A stretch of 37,767 bases of DNA from Guillardia theta CCMP2712 (taxonomy: Eukaryota > Cryptophyceae > Pyrenomonadales > Geminigeraceae): assembly GCF_000315625.1 (NCBI RefSeq), contig NW_005434553.1, forward strand, positions 173,484 through 211,250, read 5' to 3'. The notes beneath the pieces were generated by a model. That model searched no databases and was not told the origin of the DNA. It saw only the letters and a program-made list of their open reading frames with translations. Of the stretch, positions 1 through 10,797 are shown one piece after another. A program made the translations under genes and the position numbers. Position 1 is the first letter of the stretch, and every line of letters starts with the position of its first letter.

Positions 1-424
1 GCCTTGGCCTTGTTGCACGCGAAGCACGCCACGTTCTTGGGCAGCTGGTAGTGGCTGGAGTTGAAGAAGCTCGTGTCCTGCCACCCGAAGCCCGACCGAG
101 CTGCCCGCGACCTCTTGGTCGACGTCGGCAGCTCCGCCAGCTCCTCGCTCGACCGCTCCGACCACCATCTTGCCCGCACGTCTGCGCTGTCCACACACTG
201 GTCCTGCTTGGCTAGCCTGACGCATCTAGCGCAAGGGCGAGTATCGCTACATGCAGCCTTGGCTTTCGCACAGACGATACATGCTATATGTACCTGATTG
301 CAATGGTGTGACAAACGTATCAGATGCATGTGGTTGAATGATGGACTACCTGTTTTCTTCTCTTTTTTTGCCCTGTTTCTTCGCAGATGAAGTCCTGCTG
401 GAAGTGGTCGCTTTCTGAACTCAT
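1..424 (-). CDS. Tandem Zn2Cys6 (binuclear zinc cluster) protein, 5' part only
   Basis: Probable DNA-binding transcription regulator, cut by the left edge. Exon 1 is 424-350 (25 codons from the ATG at 424-422), the intron is 349-294 (56 nt, GT-AG, phase 0), and exon 2 runs from 293 off the window. Exon 1 ends in a basic run (QKKRRKQ). Exon 2 opens with a cysteine pattern C-x2-C-x6-C-x5-C-x2-C-x8-C (C30, C33, C40, C46, C49, C58), which has the spacing of the fungal-type Zn2Cys6 cluster, with Lys between Cys2 and Cys3 and an R-P-C-A-R-C core. A second cluster begins at the edge (A-C-F-A-C-N-K-A-K), so the protein carries at least two, separated by about 55 residues that include a Trp pair. The family binds two zinc ions through six cysteines and contacts DNA. 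The start is inferred: it is the first ATG that keeps the frame open into the cluster. The right-hand part of the gene and its targets cannot be seen. Confidence 0.75.
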
Positions 425-2629
425 CTGCAAAGTTTTCATGCTCTTCATGCTTGAAGCTGCATATCAAGTCTTCTTAAGTGATGGACGAGGAAAAATATTG
501 TTCATGAGTACTGCTTGGCAACTGGCCTGCAAAATTTTGAAGCTCACTTCACTGCATCAGTTGAGAGTGAAATAAAGTTGAGAGAGGAGATGTGTTAATA
601 TCAAGACAAAACTAATGATGATAACGGAGACTTGAAATGCACAAAATTATTCATCCTTTCTCCGTTTGCTCTTTCTACCTACTTTCCTTGTTTCGTGGCC
701 AGCTAATCATTTACACCGAGGAAGAATTCCGCCCTGGTTGCTTCCTATCCCTTTGACCGTATGTCTATCACACAACTTGGAGCATGTAAATCAATCGCCT
801 CTGAGAAAAGAATTCTTCTCACTTTCTACGTCACGTTCTTTCCAACTTCTATCTCGTTCTTGGTCACCGTCTGCCGCAACCTTCGACGCGCTCCTCTTGA
901 TTTCTAATCAAGTTGTCGCAAGCAACTTCCACTAGGACTCAGGAGCAGACATCTAGCGCAGTTCCCGCCTATCCCTGCAACCTAACAGCACTCTTCTTTC
1001 CTAGGAATGTCGCTGCACAAACAGCTCTTTTCATTCCCTCCATGGCGACTGAAGGATTTTCTCCCCTCTTCGTCTCGTCTCATCTCTACGTCTCGCCATC
1101 CTTCCGCGCGGGTGTAGCTTATCTAGTTGTGCTATCACGTTGGTCACGGTCTAGAGCCTTCCTAGGACCACTTTCCTATGTCATACTATGATCTCGAGAT
1201 CTATCTTTATCATAGCCCACCCGTACCCCTTGTTCCTAGAGTTCACACACCTGCTTCTTTGACCACCCGTCCGTTCTACTGTCAAAGGGCTCATTATTGG
1301 CCCTTTTTCGCTTCAAGTCACCACCCCACCATCCAATTTGACCATCTGAAGTTGCTCGTGTCTCACTTCGACCCTACCCTACACGAGTATATCTCGCCTT
1401 ACACACGTCAACCCGTGCTATCCCCCACCCTCCTGCTTACTACCCTCTACCCCCCTCTTTGTCATCCTTCAACCTCAACCCCTCTTCCCAGATACAACTC
1501 CCTCCTCGTCCCGTGACTCACTTGAAATTTTCAATCGAGCCCTCGGTAGAAATACCCCAGCAGACCTACTACCCATCACCCTATGATGTGTCCCAGGGAG
1601 ATAAGTACCCTTGTGACCCTCCACCCCAACTCCTTCATCATGTACCACCTACGAAAGTCACATCGCTACCAGCGATGACCCCCTACCCACCCCAATGGTT
1701 GGAGCATTGACCATTCAAGGCTGTATCTCGAAAAGTTATTTTTTCACTCTATCTCCCCCTGCGGACAAACCCGTAGTTGTCGGACGGGTCCTTTTACAGC
1801 GATTTGGATGGTCCCTGACGAAGGGGTGCCCAATCTTTACCACACGACGATCTTATGATTTAACTAAAATTGCTTTGAAAGCAAAAAAAAGAAGGGGAAA
1901 ATGTAAGAAAAAAGAAAAAAGAAAAAAGAAAATGAAGGGGAAAAAAAAGGCCGTCGGGGTCGGACACTGTGAGCATGGCAGGCTGCTTCCGAAGATCCGC
2001 AAGGCAGGACTTTGACGCCGCAATGTGGCTGCTATGACAACCCATGACTGCACTTGGAAGGCTACATGCAACACATGCTCAAGGCTGAATTCTTCATGCG
2101 TTCTTTCTTAGTTGGGGTGACTGATGTAGGGGAAAGAACAACGGTCTCACGTGCAGACAATCGATGTGGAAGTCGTTCTTAGTCAAAGACATTCACATGA
2201 TATACTTTATGATTGTAGATGAGCTGCCAATAAAATCAAAGAACCAAGTATGCTTACACTCTTCGCCGTGGCCCTTTGCGTGAGCTTCTGCTAGACTTCA
2301 TTTGATCTTGATTGTAAAACAATGATCACCTATTATCCATGTTTCGAGTTACGCGATGGACACCCCACAGTATTGCTCTTACTGAATGGATTCGATATAT
2401 GTCAATGATTGCCTCATGACAAGCTCTCATCCCATCTAATGAGCTTCAGGCTTACCTCAAACATGAACTATTGAGCAATTGCAGTATCTGCACCGTGTGC
2501 ATCGCAAGGAGTCATGAGGAACACTGATACGACTTGCACGGCCACGAAACAGGATGCCAGGGCTCAATATTCTACCTGAAAGACTGCTCTAGCTTGTGGT
2601 GATCTAGTAAACTCATCCTAAATTGTGTT
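425..2629. other. Spacer without a recognisable gene
   Basis: Short open frames here have no domain, no consistent exon-intron joins and a composition set by C/T-rich sequence (especially 1200-1700). A purine stretch at 1880-1950 gives a Lys-rich frame on plus and a Phe-rich frame on minus, typical of low-complexity DNA. A strong-looking acceptor (a T-rich tract ending at 386) sits just before an ATG on plus, but the 62-codon frame that follows overlaps the 5' end of the minus-strand zinc-cluster gene and has no features. Confidence 0.5.
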
Positions 2630-3182
2630 GGATTTTGACTCGCAGGGGCTGTTTTTCAACACCTTGCTGCTTGACGATCTTTTCAATCGCATCGCAGAAA
2701 TCCAAAGGTCTCGACGCAAGCAATGGATACAAACAGCTTTCCGCCTCGTGATTGCATGATAAGAATTCATCTTTTGCTCAAGAGAACAGAGACCTTTGAT
2801 CTTGATGTCCTACCCTATCGCAACCGAGCGCTCTCCAATAAATTTCACGACAAAACCCTGTTGCAACACCTCGAACGGCTAGCGTGTTATAGAGGCAGCG
2901 AGGTGTTGAAAGATAATGTAGAATGGCTGTCAGCACCAAGATTTCACTATTTGTGAGGCGAGCGCGATTTCAAGAGGATTTGCCCGTTCGACCAATGTCC
3001 GCAAGGAGAAACTTAAGGATAATCGGTTGAAGAGGCTCTTGCATCGGTGAAGGTGTATCGATGCTAGCCTTGCTCTGTGAGTTCTTCGTATGCTGGCGCA
3101 GAGCTTGACGACAATTGAAGATACAATAGATGCCTTACAAAAAGAACTCAGCTGTTACTCAACTCCATTCATTATCCCATAA
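2630..3182 (+). pseudogene. Possible decayed coding stretch
   Basis: Four short stretches of protein-like sequence follow one another in different plus-strand frames with no workable splice sites between them. They are 2630-2757 (includes LFFNTLLLDDLFNRIAEIQ and then RSRRKQW), 2723-2956 (a 77-codon frame with a leucine-rich middle), about 2954-3030 (RFQEDLPVRPMSARRNL) and 3091-3182 (a short helix-like tail ending in TAA). The mix of frames suggests an old gene broken by frameshifts, or chance. No family was recognised. A small foldback also lies here: TTTCAACACCT at 2653 pairs with AGGTGTTGAAA at about 2908. Confidence 0.2.
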
Positions 3183-4260
3183 TCTTTTGATGCACAAACC
3201 AGCCGTGACAACACCGTACACTGGTGCAACCACACTGCTGTAGAGTTAGAGCGCAAGAGCTCGGTGAGCTTGCTAGCACCCACGGACTCCACAGTCTGGA
3301 GTGATCCAGTCAACTTCGCGCCAACTGCTCCAGTCGTCTCACGAACTTTCGAAGGTTTCTGGTGTGAAACAAGATAAAAACTTCCAGTGAAGCTGAAAAC
3401 TCACTCAACGTCCGGATGAACCTGGTCGATACACCTGTATCTGACATGAAACACAACTGTCTGCTTGCTGGAAGGGCTCTGTCGTACCTTATCAGTGCTC
3501 CTTCTCCTTCTCCTACTCTCCTCCATTTTGCGCCTTTCTCCTCCATTTTGGGCGCCTTTCTCCCCCTTTCCCCTAGATCCAATTCGTGTGGTTTCGATGC
3601 CATCGACTCTTCGCCTCGTACTGCCGGCGTACCTGTAAAAACCACCCCACCCCTATCGAAGCCTTTCCAGCCTCTATCAACGTACCCCTTCTAGTATCAA
3701 AGATTTCCTCTACGCCGCCTCGCCCCCTTCCAGATGTCGGTCAGCATCGACCATCTCAAGGATTCTTCCACCCCACCCCACCACTTTACCCTCGTTCGAC
3801 CCGTCCAGAGAGCCTGGAATTGAAACCCCGTCAGCGAAAATCATGGACGTGAAGTAAAGAAGAGTCAAGGAGCGTAGGAGGAGGATGAGATGACGACGAG
3901 GGCGTTGAGAATGCGTTAGAGGATAGCACAACACCACCTCTTCATGTCATCTTGACCACCTGCTTCCCCACCCTCCCTTCTGACCACCTCCTACCCTTCA
4001 AGCCCACAACCACAAGCTCCTCCGGTCATCGGTCCTCACCTTCCTGCTCCTCGCATCCCGTCGTCATCACGATGCATCCACCCCCTACCACCCACGGCCA
4101 ACATGCCCGCCTTCTTTCATGCAGGCTTCTTTGAGCTCTTCCTTTCCTTCCTCACTTGTTGTTATCGCTTTCTGTTGTCGATACGCACATGGGTGATGTG
4201 ATGTTGCTTTCGTGCAAGCATTCCCGCAGCCTTTGTGACATCTATGATATTCTATTTCGC

Positions 4261-4342
4261 ATCTCTCTCTCCCCCTCCCTCCCACCTCTGCTCCCTCCCT
4301 CTGTCCGTCCGTCCCTCTCTCTCTCTCTCCCTCTCCCTCAGC
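4261..4342. repeat. CT-rich simple repeat
   Basis: A run of CTCT and CCCTCCCT units with a GTCCGTCCGTCC insert. It is a low-complexity polypyrimidine tract in the spacer. Confidence 0.8.
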
Positions 4343-5145
4343 TGTGTGCCCGATCTGCTTGTTAGCGCATTTGCTGAGCATTTTTCGTGTCTGTCATGTT
4401 TGCGTTACATACTCAAATCGAATGAATAATGCGCTTGCCGTGATTGGTTATCATTTCTTCGCAACTGTGAGTAATTTCTGCCTTGGCTTTGACTGTCTTG
4501 ATGGTAATCACTTTTCGTTCTTTGGGTCCGAACAACGCATCAACCAAAGAAGCAAAATAAGATGGTAGAACAAAAGCAGAAGTACGCTCAATCCAGTTTT
4601 AGAAAGAAAGCATCCTAAAATGAAAAACTTGACACTAGGTGGAATGTGTTACTAGTACACATATTTGAAGTTCCTTGAGAAAAGAATGGTACCTTTTCCC
4701 TTTATTCTACGAATCTAGAGCGAAACTTGTCACCCTTTCTCACCATAGCCCTGTGTCTGTCACCCTTCTCTTGTGAAGGAGCACTGAGAGTACGAGGGTG
4801 CTCGTGCGCTTTGCGGAACACCAACCTTGATCAGTTTACTGCGACAGTAACATGGCAGGGGGCATATATGATCAAGCTTCTGATGAGCGTGAGTGATAAA
4901 ACAGCTTGATGAACAACACGATGATTCTATCGAGTATTCTACCGCAAGTGGTTGGCGGTCATTCAGGTATCAAATAAAAATTGCATCATACACGTCTGCA
5001 ACCTCAACAGCAAACTGGAAAGGACCAGGAACGAAATAGAAAGGTGAAATACAAAGTCTTGCCAAGAGTAACGACGAATGTGAAGGTTCATGCAAGAAAC
5101 CTGGCGGAATGAGGTTGTCCCTCGATCCTCCCCGCCTCACTTTCC

Positions 5146-5216
5146 CTCTCCTCCCTCCCTCCCTCCCTCTCTCTCTCTCTCCCTCTCCCTCCCTCCCTCC
5201 CTTCCTCCCTCCATGA
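5146..5216. repeat. CCCT/CT simple repeat
   Basis: CCCT tetramers flank a (CT)n core of about 12 bases, closely similar in make-up to the tract near 4300. It produces Ser-Leu-Pro repeats in any frame read through it, which explains the low-complexity frames around it. Confidence 0.85.
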
Positions 5217-5478
5217 CGATTGCTCTGGTGGTGTTTCCTGGTTGTTGTCTGTCCTTCCCTCACAACTCACTCTTGTTCCGAGTCTCTCCCTTCATTCCTC
5301 CTGATCCGCTTCCCCTCATCCTCCCTCCTCTTCTTTCCCTCCTTCCGTCCTCTCCTCACCGTGCGCGCTTTCTGACCATCGTCTACCGCCATCCTGCACT
5401 CAATCTTACGCCTCCCTCGCACTCTTCATGGCCGCAGACGCAGCACACTCAGCGACTAATCTGGTTACTTCTTCTCTC

Positions 5479-5841
5479 CTATTCTTCCCCTTGCTTACAT
5501 GATGCCGGAGAATGCTCAGAGCACTCACTATCCCCTTCTTCTCTCAGGCAGGGCAGGAGGGCACGTTCTCTCCGCCGGAGAGGAGATAAGCTCGCGTTTT
5601 CGGGCATAGACGAGAGGGTAGAAAGGGGTCGGGAGGAGGCACTGGGCAAGGATGGAATGTGGGGATCGGATGCCGCATGTTCCTGATGGGGTTGAAGCGG
5701 CAGGGAATGTGCGTTTATATGTTGCCCATCCATCAGAAGAGGAAGCTGGGCATGCAAGGATGGTGGGGCATGCAAGGATGGTGGGCCAGGGTTCCACCAT
5801 ACCCCTATGATGTTGACCCTCCCCTCCTCCTTACTCTGCAT
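5479..5841 (-). CDS. Hypothetical Ser/Pro-rich ORF, weakly supported
   Basis: A 120-codon frame on minus that starts MQSKEEGRVNII and ends with TAG at 5479. It is rich in Ser, Pro, His and Leu, with a duplicated PPSLHA segment produced by the 18-bp tandem repeat at 5751-5785. A possible acceptor (CCTGAACAG) lies just upstream, and from it the frame reads AAANQAAAA into the ATG, so this could be a 3' exon of a longer gene. No domain is visible and another frame is also open, so it may be chance. Confidence 0.25.
   Translation of the reverse strand: MQSKEEGRVNIIGVWWNPGPPSLHAPPSLHAQLPLLMDGQHINAHSLPLQPHQEHAASDPHIPSLPSASSRPLSTLSSMPENASLSPLRRRERALLPCLREEGDSECSEHSPASCKQGEE
5751..5785. repeat. 18-bp direct tandem duplication
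   Basis: The unit CATGCAAGGATGGTGGGG occurs twice in a row, the second copy one base short at its end. Confidence 0.85.
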
Positions 5842-6480
5842 GGCAGCAGCTGCTTGGTTTGCGGCGGCTGCTGTTCAGGAAGCAGAGGGCTGAGAGGGTT
5901 GTGTATCGCAGAAGAAACAACAGAAGGTGACAAGGACGTTTACTGTCATCGAGCAAGATACTGGCTCCTCTATACCTCCCTCCCCCCCTCCCCCACCACC
6001 CCCTCCTCTTCCTCCTTCTGCCCCCATGGCAGCCGCCATGGCCTGTTTTTTCTTTTTTGGACAGGATTTTCTTTTTTTTTTTGGTGTTCTTTTTAAATAT
6101 GTTTTTTTCTTTTTTTGGTCAGGAATTCTGCTCCTGTCGTTTTTGTTTTCTTACATTCTTTTGTTTTGTTTCCTTTTACGCCTCGAGTGGCGGTCTTTCG
6201 GTAGAAGGATTACGGTAACGAGGATTATAGAATGGGGATTATGGTAACAAGGATTATGTTATAGAATGGGGATTATGGTAACAAGGATTATGTTATAGAA
6301 TGGGGATTATGGTAATAAGGATTATGTTATAGAATGGGGATTATGGTAATAAGGATTATGTTATAGAATGGGGATCTGACAACCTGCTTGCGAGCGTTCA
6401 GGCGAGACATTGCAATTATGGTCTGAGATTATAATACAAAGTTGACTATCATTATGTCACATATCGAGTCTATGATACAA
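5842..6480. other. Spacer downstream of the bHLH gene
   Basis: It holds a C-rich tract (5980-6030), long T-rich runs (6045-6175) and the 34-bp tandem repeat. The C/T tract gives Pro-rich and then Phe-rich frames on plus, which I read as low complexity. No gene was seen. Confidence 0.5.
6207..6375. repeat. 34-bp tandem repeat, about 5 copies
   Basis: Direct repeat of a 34-bp unit. Each unit holds GGGGATTATGGTAAC and then AAGGATTATG TTATAGAAT. The first copy is shortened and diverged (GGATTACGGTAACGAGG), copies 2 and 3 carry GGTAACAAGG, and copies 4 and 5 carry GGTAATAAGG. A final partial copy ends in GGGGAT. The single C-to-T change shared by the last two copies shows stepwise duplication. 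It lies about 100 bp beyond the stop codon of the bHLH gene. Confidence 0.9.
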
Positions 6481-8203
6481 CTAGTTGACCCCGTTCACCT
6501 TGGCCCTCTTTGCTCCCCTGGCAGCTCCTTGATCGTCTGAAGGAATACAATGAGATTATGAATGACAACCACGAGACACGCTAAAGGGCAATGACAGAGC
6601 ATGGCAGGCAGGAAGCATCGGTTTCTCACCGTTCCAGGAAGAGGCGCTTGAGACTGCCGCAGCACTCGGCACACCGTGCGCCTGCATCGGGAGTGAGACA
6701 GCTGCGGCATCCTTGTCGACAGTCACTTGGACCATGCTCGCAGGAAAGGCTTGCGGGCTTTTGATCAGCCTTGCGTTCTCTTGTCGCAGATCCTGAAGCC
6801 ACAGTCAAGGAGCAGCGGAGAAAGCAAGCAGGAAGCAGTACATTGTTCTCTTGCTTGAGCTTCAGCAGCTTCGTGTTCTCTTGCCGTAGCTCTTGGATCA
6901 GTGCGATGGCTCCTGCAACAAACGAAAAACATTCACACACACGACCAGTTCATTGCAAGGGCTCAAACCTTCCAGGACGCCATTCTTGTCTGCGAGCTCC
7001 GCAGCATCAGTCAGCTGCCGCAACTCATCGTAAAGCGACCTGGATGAACGTCAAGCAAGATTGAGCAGCAAGCAGTGATCTCACCTCATGCGATCTCGGC
7101 GCTTCCTCTCAATCTTCTTGTGGTACTCTCTCCTTGCGATCCTCCTCGAAGTTCGTCCGTCCTGGTCTCTGTGCATAGCAGGCGCATGTCAGCTGGGTGT
7201 ACAGGGCATTGCTGTATCACGACACCTCGTCTCATCATCCGAGTCTCCCCCTGAAGAGTTGTGATTGCATGTTGTGGAGCTCCCTCCTGAGTTGTTTCCA
7301 GATCCATGGGCAGTGAGGGTGATTCCGATCCCATTCCTGCTGCTCAGGTTCGAGATCCCCCCGTTCGGTGCCGCTGCCGCTCGGTTTGGAAGAACTGCTC
7401 CCATTCCAGACGTGGATGAGGATGTATCGGACTGTAACTTTGTAAGAGTCAACACAGAAAGGCTCTTTTGTCTCACTGGTTGATAGGTTGTTGATGGGTG
7501 TGTGCCGTTGGTCATAGGATGGTGCCTTGAGGAGAGATCAGAGAATCATCTCAACGTGTGCAGTCCTCACCCAAAAAGTGGCAGAACGCTTCCATGCATG
7601 CCTCCTAAAGTGCTCAGAGGGACTTGAAGGACGCTGGGATGCAACCCCATCTGCAGTGCCTGGTACTGCTGAATCTGTGCTCCACTAGGCAACGAGGTTC
7701 TGCGAGAGGGGAAAAGGAGCATGTAAATGATCTGCCGCATGTCAATATGTGAGGATTCTTACAATCCAGTGAGGCCGTTGGAGCTGAAACCAACATCGTC
7801 AGCATTGATAACTTCGCACGAAAGTTGCGCTTGCCTCTTGGATGCTGGGCTGGACCCAGTGAGCATGAGCCCTGAAGAGAAACCGTCGCCCAAGTTTGTT
7901 GGCTTGCGATTAGCTGATCCATACTGGGCATTGTAGGCCATAACAAAATTGCCCATCTGCTGTCCAGCTACTGCGCATTGTCATCAGTGTGGAATTGGAG
8001 TATCCATCGCAACTCGTACGGGAATGCTTGGTGAGTTCGTCTGTGGGTGTGGACATGGGGGGCAGCAAGACTTGAGCGTTTTCACTTCCTTTTGCTTCAC
8101 TCCCAGAGCGTATGCTGCAAAGAAGTCGACAACAATCAGAGGCGCTTCAACAAGAAGGAGAATAGTTGTACCTGGGTAGCATCGGTACGTTCTTGGTATC
8201 CAT
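6481..8203 (-). CDS. bHLH-leucine zipper transcription factor, 12 exons
   Basis: Predicted nuclear E-box-binding dimeric transcription factor of 367 aa. Exons, in transcript order: 8203-8172, 8114-8101, 8040-8020, 7970-7763, 7699-7571, 7525-7477, 7431-7226, 7168-7085, 7039-6969, 6912-6842, 6792-6630 and 6536-6481 (TAG). All 11 introns are GT-AG, 45-93 nt, and every join keeps frame. The N-terminal 220 residues are Ser/Gly/Asn/Gln-rich and disordered-looking. The basic region (about 228-246, REYHKKIERKRRDRM) carries His236, Glu240 and Arg244, the H-x3-E-x3-R set that reads CANNTG sites. Helix 1 is SLYDELRQL, the loop follows, and helix 2 begins DKNGVLEGAIALIQEL and runs without a break into a zipper with leucines in heptads (to about residue 305). 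A short basic tail (KRAKV near the end) could be a nuclear signal. Intron 6 (7432-7476, 45 nt) has no stop and keeps frame if retained. The family is certain; its targets are unknown. Confidence 0.9.
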
Positions 8204-10797
8204 CCTGTTGGATGAGCTTGTTTCAAGATGCAGGAACAATTTGCGGTTTGATCTCTTGCAGAAAGTAAGCAAATTAACTTAGAAAAACGATCGTCACCTC
8301 CTCAGTTTAGCCACAATTCATGACAAGCTTGTTTGTTTTCGACCGTTTTCCTCCAAATTACTGAACGAAATTCGATCAGAACGACCATAAGACAACTGTA
8401 ATCTGATCCAGCATGCTTCTTCAACTTCACCTACATGTCGCTATTTGCTAATGATGGAATATGCATGGCTGCAGTGATCGTGTTCCTTGACAATGTCTGC
8501 CCCATCACTGCGAGCATGCCTGCTCTACTCAAAGGAGTGCCATACTTTTCGACACCAAAACGGAATGAAACTTTTGGATCCGAGCTGAGATCTTCTCATA
8601 CTGCTTAGACTCATGAAGTGCAAGTGTATGGTCAAGAATTGATCTGGTCTACCTTCCCCACACTGCAGGTCAGTCATGACCAAACTGCTTCCTGACATCG
8701 TCTCATTCTACAACGCCCTCAACACAGCATGAAACGCTATTTGAGACGATCAAACATGAAAGAACTAGCCTGTCTCTGTCTCTTCTTTGCCTCTGCTCTG
8801 CATCTTCGGCTGAACTTCTCCCTCCCTGACACATAAGGCCAACAGTAGCCAGGGCATTCCAGACCACAAACGAGCGAGGGGGGGCTGCCAGATCGGCCCG
8901 AAAAGGGGGTGGGGTTATATACCTTACGGGTGCTTTAAGAAATTTCCTGGGTCCAAAAATGCAGAAGTGGTACCACCACGGTAAACAAGGGGGTAGTTCT
9001 AGGGTAAAATTAGGTGGGGGTACATGATACCACGTACGGATGAGCCACCCTGTGCGATACATAGGGTTGGGTACGCGTCATGGGGGGTGGGGGGTCCACT
9101 TGGATCTCGACTGGATCTCGTCATTGGAGGGCAGGTATTTTTTTCGGTGGACATGGACTATTTGAAGAATTCGACCTGATTATCTATCATTTGGAATTAC
9201 TTTCATAGCCCCTCGGACCCCCACCCCACCTGAGACTGTAATTGGGCACCCAATTTAGCAAGATTGGTCCTGGAATGCCCCTCAGATTTCGGTGTACTCC
9301 TCAAAAATGTTTCTCAAAAGGTCCCGCGGACCCCTCTTTGGGCCCAAAGGAATAAGTCGGAGATTGGGACCTCGGGATTAAAACTTCTTTTTAAATGTGG
9401 GGCCAGATTCTTACGAGATGCCACGAGATCGGAATCTCGGTGAAGAGGACCACAACGTTCCGCAAGGAGATCTCAATCTCGCAGACCAAGATACCTGCTT
9501 AAGGGGGAGTGGAAGGGGGTGGGGGTCTTTTGTAAGGGTCCTTCGTCGAAAACGTGAAGAAGATTCAGTGGTCAGTACCGGTGCTGCTTTTTGATATACC
9601 CCCTGCGATGTACTTTTAAACCACATCATTGTTGCGGCAGCAATTTTACAACTATGTGTACAAAAGTTTTAAAGTATGAAGCACAATGGCACGCGATCCT
9701 ACTCCTTGGAATACACCTACAGTACCCCTTAGAAATACCCATCAGTACCCACCCTTACTCCTATAGCTTTGAGGGTGATCATTTGTTAAAACACTTGTTA
9801 TTCAAACAAACAAAAACGAAGCCCCCTTTTTCTGCCCAGTGAAGACCACCCACCCCACGTCGTCAAATACATTAGTTTTTATTCACTTACCCCTCATTTT
9901 TCCCTCCAATCACCCTCCACGGGATAGCAGTTCCCCGATGGGACCCACCCCTGATAGGGTACTGGACGGTGGCCGGAAAACACGTCTTTTCGCCCACTAA
10001 TCGGACGCTTTGACGCATGACCCATCAACTATGCCTCAGGAAATTAATCACTTTTATTGTACCGGAGTCCAACAGCCTCGGACGGCCCGGCCGGGCCGGA
10101 CCCGGGCCGGACCCGGGCCGGGCCCGGCCGGGCCGGGCAGCCCGGCTACAGTTGGGAAAGACGGTTATGGAAAGCGTAACTGGCACTCAAGACGATTTGG
10201 GATGTCATGGTTGCAGTACCCGCCGAGTGGCAGTAGGAGATGCAGGAGGAGCAGCGGGACGAGGGAGGCGGAGGTGACAGAGAGGGTAGAGAGGATGCTT
10301 GCTCTTAACCATGGTTGATCTCTGCCGCCTTTGCCATGCTGCTGCCACTTCGATGCCCTTTTAAAACTAGACGGAAATGCGGGGTAGAGGGAAGAGACAC
10401 GTTCAGGGTCGGGATGGAATGTTTATGAGAGACAGACATACTGATAGACAGGGATGAGAACAGTGATGTGAGAAGGACTGTGCGATACCGGCGGACAAGT
10501 CAGACCTCGAGGCAAGACAGAAAGAAGCTCCGGTCCACAGATTGGTAGCATGTGGATTTGATGCGAATGACACAGAAATAGTGAGGCTCAAATAGCCCGG
10601 ATAGGTGGATAGGAATGCACCTCGTAGAATGTAGCAAGGTTCGATATGCAAATCGGTGAATGGGGTTGACCAAGAAGACGTGACGACCCGCAAAGAGAGA
10701 ATAACGATGACGGTGGTGAAAGGAGATGAAAATATTGACGATTGATATTCCAGCCCGCCTCAATCATTCTCACCCACCCCGTGAAGACTCGCCGGGC
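8204..10797. other. Spacer between the bHLH gene and the Kre9-like gene
   Basis: 8204-8700 is the upstream region of the bHLH gene; no clear promoter element was seen. 8860-9600 is G-rich and T-rich, with runs such as GGGGGGTGGGGGG at 9083. 9690-9990 is C-rich. Frames here (for example 8703-9062 minus) have no domain. 10150-10797 contains only overlapping frames on minus without features. A Leu-rich stretch read on minus near 10240 resembles a signal peptide, but it has no start codon and stops soon after. Confidence 0.5.
10079..10147. repeat. Palindromic GC block (GGGCCCGGCC family)
   Basis: About 70 bp almost wholly G and C, built of GGGCCGGACCC and GGCCGGGCC units, so it can fold on itself in several registers. 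It is followed by CCCGGCT and TTGGGAAAGA; the same two words occur in order in the inverted orientation near 37530-37560. Confidence 0.7.

Larger units (their letters stand above)
3183..5478. other. Pyrimidine-rich spacer
   Basis: No supported gene. The sequence is C/T-rich on plus in long runs (3480-3560, 3940-4130, 4260-4340, 5130-5360). A near-duplicate of about 22 bp built around CTCCTCCATTTTG lies at 3526-3570. The longest frames (for example 3310-3645 minus and 5090-5686 plus) are low-complexity, rich in Pro, Ser and Leu or in Gly, Glu and Arg, with no domain. Confidence 0.5.

Noticed and set aside
5090-5686. 198-codon plus frame
   Set aside because: It starts in the CCCT repeat and is mostly Ser/Leu/Pro low complexity; no domain and no supported splice sites.
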